Shown piece by piece: positions 5,871 to 14,577 of a stretch of DNA of 27,854 nt. The first letter of the stretch is position 1, and each line of letters begins with the position of its first letter. The stretch is taken from positions 1 to 27,854 of the IMG/VR virus record IMGVR_UViG_3300008259_000439; one strand, given 5' to 3'. The stretch comes from a virus. The notes below the pieces were generated by a model. That model ran no database searches and was not told where the DNA came from. It was given only the letters and a program-made list of their open reading frames with translations. A program made the position numbers and the translations under genes.

Positions 5871-8156
5871 TTACAGGGTTGATAAATCTTTTAATCTTGC
5901 TTGACGTTGTTGCATTGTAGTTAATTCATTCTCAACAACATATGTCTTAGTTATTATTGCATTTTGTTGCTGTGCTGGATTTGTTGTTAATGGATTATCA
6001 GGTAATGTAACCATTGCATTCCTATTGAATGATGTTCCACCACCCATTTGATTCATTGCGGATAATAACGGTGCAAACATTGTAACTGCTCCACGTGTCA
6101 TTATGGCTTCACCAGCTTCTGCTTCAATTATGGTTCCACCTTGTGCGTGTCTTCTTCCTCCAATTAAACCACCATCAGCATAGTTTCTACCCAAATTTTC
6201 TCCTCCTCCACCACCTGCGGCACCTTCAAATTTCGTTTTCTTAATATTGGCAATCTGAACACCTGTGGTAATACCTAATGCTAACGCATTTGCTCCTTTT
6301 ACAATCCAATCAAAAGGTGATGGTAAAGTAGATGGTTGAGTTAGAATTTGTATAATACCCGATGCTGCCGACATTAATGCGGTTGCTATTTGTAATTTTT
6401 TACGTTGTTCAAACGCTTTTTTACTTGTCTTAGCTTCCTCATCATATGAAGCGGCAACCGCACTTAAAACACCCGTAATTGCATTAATAGTTTGTGATGC
6501 AACTTCACCAATGGCTTGAATCTCTTGTTGTTTTAAATTCTTCTTTTGTTGTTGATATCTTGCTTCAATTTCTAATAACAACTGAGCATTTCCTGCTGCA
6601 TTCTGTCTTTCAATCTCGTAACCTTTTTCAAGTAACGCTCTTTGGTTTTCAAAATACGCTTGAGTACCCTTGGTTAATGTATCATTTCTTGTTTGAAGAA
6701 TTTGTAATTCAGTACTTAATTTTTTTAATTCATCATCCTTCTCTTTTTGCTTGGCATCATCTTTAATTTTCTTGATGTCGGCTTCTGCCGCTGCTGTAAG
6801 ATTTTTTCTAATCTCAGCTTTCTCTTCTTCAGATTTTTTGATGAATTCTTTGTCCTCTTCTAATTCTCTTAAATCTCTTACTTTCTGTTCTTCTCTCTGT
6901 GCAAGAGCTCTGGCTGTTTCGTCAGCAATTGCGGCAAGTTGTATATCCTTAACCTTATCGTTAAATTCTTTTTCAGCATTTAATTGGTCTTCGGTTAATT
7001 TAACAATTTCACCACTTCTTTCTGTCTTATCTTCTAGATAATCCTTTTCAAGATTATTTCTTTCAACTATTAATGCTTTATATTCTTTAGAATCTTTTTT
7101 CTCTAATTTTAATAAATCATTAATTCTCTTTAATTCACGTTGATAATCTTGGTCTTTTTGTACTTGTTCTGTATGTAGATTCTGTAATTCATCATCTGTA
7201 GTTTGTGCTTTAGCTCTTGCTAATTCAACCTCAGATTGTTTTACAGATTCATTAATATTAATTTCATCTTGAGCGGCTTGTTTTCTTGCTGCTGCAAGTT
7301 CCTTTGCTTTCTGTGCGGCTTCTTCCGCTTTTTGTTTTCTTTCTTCTTCTCTTTTCTTTGCTTCCTCTTGTCTTTCTTTTTCTTTCTCCGCCGCTTCTTT
7401 TGCTACCGTATCAATCTCACTGGTAACTCTTTTGATGTCTTTACTTGAAACACCCATTGATTCAACCAACCAACTAAATCCATCAGCAACATAACTAATT
7501 ACATTTGCTAGTGTTTCAAAGATTGGTACAGCAACTTTTTCAATTAATGCAAGTAATGGTCCAAGTAACTTTGAGAATGCAGAAGATACTTTATTTAAAG
7601 TTTCCTGACCTTTAGATGTTTTAGATAAAGATTCTTGGAAGAATTTAAATATACCAACAAGTGCGGTAATTGTAGCCAAAATTGGGTTGGCAACAAGTAC
7701 TTTAAACGCTTTATCAACACCTTGAATTGATTGACCAACCATACCAGCAATACCCGGCATTGTTGCCAATGCATCCTCAAATTTCATTGATTTTAGTGTG
7801 GCAATTTCTAATTGGTCACTATAATCATCAATTTGTTTTTTAGCTTTCGCCATTCCCGCCATATCACCCTTAGATTCGGCTTCTTGGAATGCAACGGTTG
7901 CTTGACGAACCTGAACACGAAGTGATTTAAATTTACCTTCGGTTTCATTTAAAATCTCTTTTGTTTGTTGAAAAGCTTTATCCGCGTTCTTTAGTTCTTT
8001 GTTAAGATTTTTGTATTCTTCAGAACCAATTGGAAGTGAGTTAATTTTTTTAGTGGTATCCTGATAAACTTTCTGAAAATCTTTAACAGAAGTTTTAGCC
8101 AAATCTATCTCCTTACCGTCAACCTTTATTATAAAATTTGATTCTTTTAGCGCCAT
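5871..8156 (-). CDS. Tail tape measure protein
   Basis: The 761-aa product has the layout of a tape measure protein, which sets tail length during assembly and leaves the tail lumen at infection. Residues 1-125 are helical and charged. Residues 130-235 are hydrophobic with two or three possible membrane-inserting segments (VLVANPILATITALVGIFKF; LLGPLLALIEKVAVPIF). Residues 250-560 are a long coiled coil rich in Glu, Lys, Gln and Ala. A second hydrophobic region at 590-640 leads into a Gly-rich part (EGAAGGGGGENLGRNYADGG, GEAIMTRGAVTMFAPLL). The last region, with 'GGxxxGxxHxxGG' and 'AExGEAI', is frequent in the C-terminus of these proteins. At about 0.15 nm per residue it would set a tail of roughly 110-115 nm. 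The expected chaperone is not next to it but 15 kb upstream. Confidence 0.8.
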   Translation of the reverse strand: MALKESNFIIKVDGKEIDLAKTSVKDFQKVYQDTTKKINSLPIGSEEYKNLNKELKNADKAFQQTKEILNETEGKFKSLRVQVRQATVAFQEAESKGDMAGMAKAKKQIDDYSDQLEIATLKSMKFEDALATMPGIAGMVGQSIQGVDKAFKVLVANPILATITALVGIFKFFQESLSKTSKGQETLNKVSSAFSKLLGPLLALIEKVAVPIFETLANVISYVADGFSWLVESMGVSSKDIKRVTSEIDTVAKEAAEKEKERQEEAKKREEERKQKAEEAAQKAKELAAARKQAAQDEININESVKQSEVELARAKAQTTDDELQNLHTEQVQKDQDYQRELKRINDLLKLEKKDSKEYKALIVERNNLEKDYLEDKTERSGEIVKLTEDQLNAEKEFNDKVKDIQLAAIADETARALAQREEQKVRDLRELEEDKEFIKKSEEEKAEIRKNLTAAAEADIKKIKDDAKQKEKDDELKKLSTELQILQTRNDTLTKGTQAYFENQRALLEKGYEIERQNAAGNAQLLLEIEARYQQQKKNLKQQEIQAIGEVASQTINAITGVLSAVAASYDEEAKTSKKAFEQRKKLQIATALMSAASGIIQILTQPSTLPSPFDWIVKGANALALGITTGVQIANIKKTKFEGAAGGGGGENLGRNYADGGLIGGRRHAQGGTIIEAEAGEAIMTRGAVTMFAPLLSAMNQMGGGTSFNRNAMVTLPDNPLTTNPAQQQNAIITKTYVVENELTTMQQRQARLKDLSTL

Positions 8157-8167
8157 AATATATTAGT

Positions 8168-9436
8168 TTAACAACTGTAAGGTGGGATGGTTATTGATGG
8201 GTCAGAACAAGCTGTTATACAAGCTCCACAAACATTTGCTCCACTTGCGAAATAGAATCCATTACTACAAGCATTGAAGTTACTTGTGGTTTGTCCCGCC
8301 AAAATATCAATCACAAAGAATCTTGTGTATGATGCCCCTGAGAATGGTCCTGAACAAGTTGATGGTGGTAATTCATAGTAAACTGTTACATCAAATGATG
8401 TATCTACAGCAACCGGTGTGTTTACCGATACATATGCTCCCATATGGTCATCAACTGTACCACCAATACACGGTTCCATATAACCAAATACACTGGTCAC
8501 ATAAATTCCTTGACTTGGAGTAAGTGTTGGAGTTCTTGTTAACGTAGGAGTTAATGTAGGTGTTGCAGTTTGTGTTGGTGTAGGTGTAGGTGTTGCCGTA
8601 CAAGGTGTACCGTTGTAAGTATAAGCTGTTGAATAAGAACTTGCTCCACAAGCACCAAGTGTTTGAACTCTTACATAGTAAGGTGTAGTATATCCTGATG
8701 GGACAGGTACACTTGTTCTTGTATATGTTGTTCCCGTACCACAACCTGCGGTATTTCCACCCGTCCAAGTAATGTTATCTTGTGAGAACTGAACTGTTGA
8801 TGCGTAACATCCCGTACATCCTGTAACGGTAAACGTGATATCCACACTATTTAAATCTTCACCCTCTTCAACACAAGTAATAATTGGTGTTGCACACGTA
8901 CATCCACTTGTAGGTGTAAGTGTCGGTGTTCTTGTAAGAGTAGGTGTAGGAGTTGGTGTAGGTGTTGCGTATGTTTCTGTTGAAGTAATACATACAGGAT
9001 AGATTGCTCTATGACCAATAAATCTTACCTCAAATACATAATCACCTGTTGAAAAGTTTGCCAAGTTAAAATCAGCCGCTTGTACTGTATAAGCAACCGA
9101 AGCACTAAATGTGGTTCCTGTTAAATTTGACGTTGCTCTATGACCAATTAATCTCCAAGGTTTGTAATAGGTTTTGGATGGTTCCATCATATGTACAGAG
9201 AACAAATGAACCAAGTTGTTATCATCAATGAATCTCTCTGCTCCGTTTAAACTGAATGTGAAATTAAATTGAACATTAACGGAAGATAATGTAACGTCAC
9301 ATACAAAATTGGTAACCGTTCCACTAACGGAATTATCGTTGATATCGTGAACAATCTCAATATCATATTCTGAAATGGTATTATTAGGATATACAAAATT
9401 TTCCGATATCCTCTCTCTGACATATTTCCTACTCAT
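8168..9436 (-). CDS. Cysteine-rich tail adhesin-like protein with Thr-Pro linkers
   Basis: The 422-aa product has three beta-rich domains joined by two Thr-Pro linkers. Residues 1-155 look like a beta-sandwich (GTVTNFVCDVTLSSVNVQFN, YVFEVRFIGHRAIYPVC). Residues 157-177 are the first linker (TPTPTPTLTRTPTLTP type). Residues 178-280 resemble a fibronectin III or Ig-like domain (VDITFTVTGCTGCYASTVQFS, PYYVRVQTLGACG). Residues 281-308 are the second linker. Residues 309-422 are a Cys-rich C-terminal domain ending in PPYSC. More than fifteen cysteines, many in pairs (CTC, CTGC, CGAC), are unusual for a phage protein. The gene lies between the tape measure and the large delta-60 protein, 11 bases before the former, so a tail-tip or fibre role in host binding is likely. 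There is no signal peptide, and no enzyme motif was found. Confidence 0.5.
   Translation of the reverse strand: MSRKYVRERISENFVYPNNTISEYDIEIVHDINDNSVSGTVTNFVCDVTLSSVNVQFNFTFSLNGAERFIDDNNLVHLFSVHMMEPSKTYYKPWRLIGHRATSNLTGTTFSASVAYTVQAADFNLANFSTGDYVFEVRFIGHRAIYPVCITSTETYATPTPTPTPTLTRTPTLTPTSGCTCATPIITCVEEGEDLNSVDITFTVTGCTGCYASTVQFSQDNITWTGGNTAGCGTGTTYTRTSVPVPSGYTTPYYVRVQTLGACGASSYSTAYTYNGTPCTATPTPTPTQTATPTLTPTLTRTPTLTPSQGIYVTSVFGYMEPCIGGTVDDHMGAYVSVNTPVAVDTSFDVTVYYELPPSTCSGPFSGASYTRFFVIDILAGQTTSNFNACSNGFYFASGANVCGACITACSDPSITIPPYSC
8513..8596 (-). repeat. Thr-Pro linker repeat, second copy in the 422-aa protein
   Basis: This codes residues 281-308 of the Cys-rich protein, a run of alternating Thr and Pro with Leu, Gln, Ala and Arg at set places. 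The DNA is a GGTGTNG-type purine/T repeat on the plus strand. It closely resembles the linkers at 8906-8968, 9733-9855, 11345-11402 and 17602-17724. Confidence 0.85.
8906..8968 (-). repeat. Thr-Pro linker repeat, first copy in the 422-aa protein
   Basis: This codes residues 157-177, beginning with four Thr-Pro pairs and continuing TLTRTPTLTPT. The same TLTRTPTLTP phrase occurs in the second linker of this protein and in the C-terminal linker of the 1701-aa protein. Confidence 0.85.
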
Positions 9437-9469
9437 ATTATTAAATATAAATCTCGTTTAAACGTGTTC

Positions 9470-12400
9470 TTACGGACAGTTATAGGTGGCTAGTATAACA
9501 CCAGTATTGTCGATTTGGAACGCTCTTGATGGTCCCACACCCAACTCTTTGAATGCTATCCAATTATTATTACCCACAGTTGGTGTACTTGGGTAAGAAT
9601 CATAAACCACATCACCAATTGTTAATCCTGTTAATGGTTTGGTTGTAATATATCCACGACTTGACAAGTATGTTGAACAAGCTGTTGGACCATCTACTGC
9701 ATCAGGTATAGTTCTACCTAACATACCAAATGTACTTGGAGTACTTGGAGTTGGAGTTAAGGTAGGTGTTCTTGTCAACGTAGGTGTTGGTGAACCTGGC
9801 GTTGCTGTTAATGTCGGTGTTGAGGTAATCGTTGGTGTTGGAGTTGGTGTTGGGAATGGAGGACAATCGTTAATTGTACCGTCAGCATTTAATCTAACGA
9901 TTCCATTGGCGGTTACTCCGTTATATGTTGTGAATTCACCAACAACCACAATCTTACCATCGAATTGTAATTCAATATCAAATATTCTTTGGAATGAATT
10001 AGTGTAACCAACAGTAAATGATGTATCTAAAGTTCCATCAGAATTTAATTTAACTAAATCTACATTTGTTAATGTTGATGTGTCAAATTCCACACCACCA
10101 ACTATTATACTATTATCAGGATTTAATACCATTGCTCTTACCTGACCATTACTTAAAATTGGTGTAAATGTGTTATCATATCCACCATCAGAATTTAATC
10201 TTACAACATTACCTTTAACAATACCATTGAAACTTAAATTAGAACCTCCTCCAAGAATTATTTTTCCATCACTTAATACTAAAATATCATCCACAATATT
10301 GGTAATATCACTACCAAGAGTAATAAACGATGTATCAATTGAACCGTCAGAATTTAATTTTAAAATACCACCACCTACGGCTGTACCATTATATGAATCA
10401 AATCGGCCACCAATTAATATTTTACCATCAGATAAAACTTCTATTTCACGAACTTGGTGAACTCCAGTAACACTCCACTCAAATCCTGTTCCTATATTAA
10501 ATGTATTATCAATTGAACCATCAGAATTTAATCTAATTAAACCATTTCTTTGATATGTTACACTATTAACTGTATACGCTGAGAATCCACCACCATATAA
10601 AATTTTACCATCGTTTTGTATTGCTATTATTTCATCACTAATCACAGTTGTTATTCCTGTTGTTGAACCGCTATAAAAAGTATTATCGATTGTTCCATTT
10701 ACATTATGTCTTATTAATGCGGATGGGAAATAACTTACTATTATTTTTCCATCAGATTGAAATTTAAAATCACCAATATAAGTATATGTTATTCCCGTTG
10801 GGATTGTTAAAGTAAAACCAGTGTTTAATGCTCCTGTTGAATATAATTTAGCCATATCAGTTTTTGATATGCCATTATAAGTTGTAAATGCACCACTTGT
10901 ATATATGAAATTACCTTGAATCTCGGCATCAAATACAGATGAATTAAATCCTGTCCCACTATCAAAACAAGAACCAACTGTAACTCTGTATTCAAAGTTG
11001 TAAGAATCAGGTACAGTTGATGCAGTAAATGTTACTACGGTACTGTTTGAACCATAATTCAACTGTGCTGCGGTTATAAACGTATCAACGATACCGTTGT
11101 TACCATTCTCATCATCTGTGGTGTAATCTCTTCTGAAAACGGTTAAATCATAGTAATTCTGACCGTTTGTATATAGTTCAACACTCACAGTATCACCGGT
11201 GAATAAATAAGTTGAATAGAACTCAGTTACGTCATCGTATGTACGTTCTCTAAGTTCACCATTAACAATCACTTGGTAGTAATCAATTGGTTCTGTATCA
11301 ATCTCCTTGTCAAATGACATAATCAACGAACCTCTCATACCTTCTGCTGGTACCGATGCGGTTGGGGTTTGAGTTAATGTAGGAGTTGGAGTTGGTGTTA
11401 AATATGTTCCGTGATATGTTGAAGAACCTGTGGTAATTCCATACGCACTTGCTGCAGTATAGAAATCACTACACTCAGCAAATAAATTAAATAGAATACC
11501 AGCAGTTCCTGTTGAAAAAATAAATTGTGGCCAACCCCAAACATTTAATGGTCCCTGTGTAGGTAAATTTGTAATTAGATTTGTATATAAAGTATCAGAA
11601 CTTCTTGGTAAACCACTAGCGTTATATTGTGCTTCAGTAACCTCAAATATAGTATAAGGAACATATTTGTACCCACTTTGGTTATCTCTAACACACGCTG
11701 TAAAGGTACTCACACCGGTTGTGTTTCCACTTAATAAAATACCAATATTATAATCATAAAATGTACTATAACCATAACTTGTTCCACTCAACGATGGATT
11801 GGTCATATCAGTTTCAAACTTAAATACCACTGATTGATTGTCACAATAGTAGTATTTAAAGTATCTCTTTGGATATGTGTTAACAACATTGTTATATTGT
11901 ACCAATTCTACCTTTGTTAATTCAGGGTTAGTTAAATCATAATCATTTATCTTGTTCCACGTGAAATATTGTTCTCTAATTTTGATTATATCATTCGGTC
12001 TTAGATTATCTATATCAGATAATTTTAGATTGAAATAACCACTTAAAAATCTTGTATCTTTGTCATATAAATTATTTACTCTATTTGAGTAGAATAAATT
12101 GTATGCGTCGTTATCTGTGTATACCTCATATGGTGCTACACCTAAATCAACAGGTTGTTCTGAATTAAATAAAACAGAAATAGAATCGTTATTAAGTTTA
12201 TTTGTATCAGGGTTACCCACCGGCATTGTATGACTTACAATCGGTAAATTGTTTGATTGACGTGGACCTGTACCATCTGATTCACAAACGTAAACCACAT
12301 TGGTTAGAACACCACCTGAGAATGGTAAGAATTCACCTACGGTATCCAAGAATGGTGAGAAGTTACCAACCCAATAGAATAGTTTTGGTTTAGTTTTAAC

Positions 12401-14575
12401 ACCAGTGTATTGCCAGTTTACTTTTTGAGTATCACCACTAGCACTTGATGAAGATGATGACGCATAGTTAATACCAAGTGGTAATTTTACGTTACCATTT
12501 GGAGCGGTATCAGGGGTATCCCATTGTCTTAATATTTCTGATGAGAATATGGTATCAATCTTCTTTGTTTGTGATTTAAAATCAGTTGGATTATATACCT
12601 TATTTTCACCATATAAACGGTTGTTTTGGTCCTTAAATGTCTTATTACCATAATCACCATCTTCTGTATCTGTTACAATCAATTCTGATTCCACATAATT
12701 CAGTGCTGGTTCTACAGTAAATCCTTTATCGTATGATAATTTCTCGGTCCAATCGTGTATCTCTCCTGTACCAATATAATACGTATATGGTTCAACAATA
12801 ATATTGGTTGGATTATTTGGGTCAGGAACAAAAACTAAATTAAATTTCTTTGCGATAGATGCTAATAAATCTATCTGTTTTAGATTAATATCCATCACCA
12901 AACCAAAATCTACCAAATCACCATCTTGATAAACAACTGTTGTATTTGGTGGTTGTGGAAGATATGCCAATGGTGATGCCGATTCCTCAACATTTGAATA
13001 TATATCGTTTATACCAACAAAGTTTTGATATTCTGCTTGGAAAGGACATCCAAATCCACAATCAACATATTGTTGTGACCAATAAGTTGTTGTTGCTCCT
13101 GTTTGTAAAGGTGCAATATTAAGTGGTAGTTGATATATGGTAGGTGGACCAAAACAAGCTTGTTGTTCAATATCTAATGCCAAACCAATTGAATCAGAAC
13201 ATATACAAGGTATACCTGTACCTTTCTTAACAACATATGCGGTTACTGTTGTAATATCATATGGATACCAAGTTGAACAATTAAACTGTTGACCGGCATT
13301 AACACTAAATTGTAATACTACTTCAACACCGTCAATTGGTAATACTTGTGGTGCTTGTGTTTGATATGAGAATTTGGTTGTGTCAGAACTGAAATAACCA
13401 TACATATACAACATATTAAACCACGGTGTATTGAAGAATTCAGATTCAATGGTATATCCATATGTTTTAAACATTAATTGTATTAATGATTTGATATTCA
13501 ATGATGGTTTTAATTGATTATCAAACAAACCATCTTCAGGTGAATTGATTCTAAATCTTTTTACACCGGCAGAATACGCTGCTGCGGTACTTGCGTAAGC
13601 ACCAGCAATAGTTGTTGTATATAATCTTGTTGCGGTAGTTGTTGTACCTGATACTTGTACAGTATCTCCTGAATAGTTATAACCATTGTGTACAACAGGG
13701 TAGAAATAAAGTGGTGGTTTATCACCTTGCCACGGAATATAATCACCCCAAGTTTGAACAACAAATTTGTTGAATGTATGATTGAAGTGATATTCTGAAT
13801 CATTATAATCCAAATCTTTTAGTAAGTTGTTACCAATCTTACCAAATAAATCACCAACAGTTGAGAATAAAGTTACATCATATTCTACCTTGGTATTTAC
13901 AACTGAAATCTTATTCAGTTTCATATAACCATTGAAATATGATTGGTCATTAATTAATACAGAACAAGGTATTCTCAATATTGGATTGAAGTACAATGTT
14001 GATATATCTACATTATAGAAATTTTCAAAGAATCTATTATTCTTTTTTGAGCCAGGTAATTGTAAACTAATTGATAAATCACTGTTTCTTTTACCGATAT
14101 CTTGTAACTCCGCAAATGATTTGGTAATCTTGATTGGAATATCACCATATAAATCTAAAAAATCGTATTCGTAAATTACAGGTGGAATTGGATTTAGAAC
14201 TAATGAATTAACTGTAGTTGTTCCTGTATTGGTAATTACAAATTGAATGAAATCACCAATATTAACATTTATTGCACTAGATGCGTTGGTAATATATAAA
14301 CTACTGTATGAAGTATAATATTGACCATTAACATTAATTGTAAGAAAACTAAAATCCTCAAGGTCATAACTAAATTGACCACCCGTATTATTAACAGTTA
14401 GATTAATTGTTGATGTAACACCTGTAGCAGTTCCCATATATGGGTTACTCGTAGTACCACTACCTGAAAATGTAAAACCTGTTGAAGCAATAGATAATGA
14501 ACCAGTTGTGATATTAATACTATCGTTTGGTTTATTGGTTTGTACTCGTAATACTGTCTGTTGTTGTTGTGCCAT
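9470..14575 (-). CDS. Large tail hub/spike-like protein with delta-60 repeats
   Basis: The 1701-aa product is the largest in the window. Residues 1-1055 look like a baseplate hub or tail-associated protein: YDFLDLYGDIPIKITKSFAEL and LPGSKKNNRFFENFYNVDI near residue 150-190, then KQIDLLASIAKKFNLVFVPD around 570 with an adjoining beta-rich stretch, plus a short Ser run (ASSSSSSAS). Residues 1058-1077 are a Thr-Pro linker. Residues 1206-1572 hold about seven delta-60 repeats, the beta-propeller-like family with 'LNSDGSIDNTF' and 'SDGKILIGGxFxxYNG' phrases. A second Thr-Pro linker (1574-1613) leads to an 88-residue C-terminal domain (ACSTYLSSRGYITTK, GVILATYNCP) of a type often seen at fibre ends. 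The protein starts two bases after the stop of the 535-aa gene. It probably sits at the tail tip and binds the host surface. The hub assignment is inference; the repeats are plain. Confidence 0.6.
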   Translation of the reverse strand: MAQQQQTVLRVQTNKPNDSINITTGSLSIASTGFTFSGSGTTSNPYMGTATGVTSTINLTVNNTGGQFSYDLEDFSFLTINVNGQYYTSYSSLYITNASSAINVNIGDFIQFVITNTGTTTVNSLVLNPIPPVIYEYDFLDLYGDIPIKITKSFAELQDIGKRNSDLSISLQLPGSKKNNRFFENFYNVDISTLYFNPILRIPCSVLINDQSYFNGYMKLNKISVVNTKVEYDVTLFSTVGDLFGKIGNNLLKDLDYNDSEYHFNHTFNKFVVQTWGDYIPWQGDKPPLYFYPVVHNGYNYSGDTVQVSGTTTTATRLYTTTIAGAYASTAAAYSAGVKRFRINSPEDGLFDNQLKPSLNIKSLIQLMFKTYGYTIESEFFNTPWFNMLYMYGYFSSDTTKFSYQTQAPQVLPIDGVEVVLQFSVNAGQQFNCSTWYPYDITTVTAYVVKKGTGIPCICSDSIGLALDIEQQACFGPPTIYQLPLNIAPLQTGATTTYWSQQYVDCGFGCPFQAEYQNFVGINDIYSNVEESASPLAYLPQPPNTTVVYQDGDLVDFGLVMDINLKQIDLLASIAKKFNLVFVPDPNNPTNIIVEPYTYYIGTGEIHDWTEKLSYDKGFTVEPALNYVESELIVTDTEDGDYGNKTFKDQNNRLYGENKVYNPTDFKSQTKKIDTIFSSEILRQWDTPDTAPNGNVKLPLGINYASSSSSSASGDTQKVNWQYTGVKTKPKLFYWVGNFSPFLDTVGEFLPFSGGVLTNVVYVCESDGTGPRQSNNLPIVSHTMPVGNPDTNKLNNDSISVLFNSEQPVDLGVAPYEVYTDNDAYNLFYSNRVNNLYDKDTRFLSGYFNLKLSDIDNLRPNDIIKIREQYFTWNKINDYDLTNPELTKVELVQYNNVVNTYPKRYFKYYYCDNQSVVFKFETDMTNPSLSGTSYGYSTFYDYNIGILLSGNTTGVSTFTACVRDNQSGYKYVPYTIFEVTEAQYNASGLPRSSDTLYTNLITNLPTQGPLNVWGWPQFIFSTGTAGILFNLFAECSDFYTAASAYGITTGSSTYHGTYLTPTPTPTLTQTPTASVPAEGMRGSLIMSFDKEIDTEPIDYYQVIVNGELRERTYDDVTEFYSTYLFTGDTVSVELYTNGQNYYDLTVFRRDYTTDDENGNNGIVDTFITAAQLNYGSNSTVVTFTASTVPDSYNFEYRVTVGSCFDSGTGFNSSVFDAEIQGNFIYTSGAFTTYNGISKTDMAKLYSTGALNTGFTLTIPTGITYTYIGDFKFQSDGKIIVSYFPSALIRHNVNGTIDNTFYSGSTTGITTVISDEIIAIQNDGKILYGGGFSAYTVNSVTYQRNGLIRLNSDGSIDNTFNIGTGFEWSVTGVHQVREIEVLSDGKILIGGRFDSYNGTAVGGGILKLNSDGSIDTSFITLGSDITNIVDDILVLSDGKIILGGGSNLSFNGIVKGNVVRLNSDGGYDNTFTPILSNGQVRAMVLNPDNSIIVGGVEFDTSTLTNVDLVKLNSDGTLDTSFTVGYTNSFQRIFDIELQFDGKIVVVGEFTTYNGVTANGIVRLNADGTINDCPPFPTPTPTPTITSTPTLTATPGSPTPTLTRTPTLTPTPSTPSTFGMLGRTIPDAVDGPTACSTYLSSRGYITTKPLTGLTIGDVVYDSYPSTPTVGNNNWIAFKELGVGPSRAFQIDNTGVILATYNCP
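9733..9855 (-). repeat. Thr-Pro linker repeat, C-terminal copy in the 1701-aa protein
   Basis: This codes about 40 residues of mostly alternating Thr and Pro (PTPTPTPTITSTPTLTATPG, then PTPTLTRTPTLTPTPSTPS). It lies between the last delta-60 repeat and the C-terminal domain. Confidence 0.85.
9865..10955 (-). repeat. Delta-60 repeat array
   Basis: About seven imperfect repeats of 50-55 residues code for phrases such as LNSDGSIDNTF and SDGKILIGGRF. The plus strand shows the repeats as recurring ccatcagaatttaat-type words near 10028, 10187, 10348 and 10520. Divergence between copies shows it is an old array and not a recent tandem duplication. Confidence 0.8.
11345..11402 (-). repeat. Thr-Pro linker repeat, internal copy in the 1701-aa protein
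   Basis: This codes TPTPTPTLTQTPTASVPAEG at residues 1058-1077, at the junction between the hub-like part and the exposed beta-rich part that carries the delta-60 repeats. It marks a domain boundary. Confidence 0.8.
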
Positions 14576-14577
14576 AT

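Noticed and set aside
6751-7041. Plus-strand frames across the tape measure gene (also 7236-7448)
   Set aside because: They are rich in Ser, Phe and Leu, as expected for the reverse complement of a Glu/Lys coiled coil, and have no neighbours on that strand.
9639-10007. Plus-strand 122-aa frame rich in Val and Gly
   Set aside because: It is the antisense of the Thr-Pro linker and delta-60 region and has no start context or partner genes.
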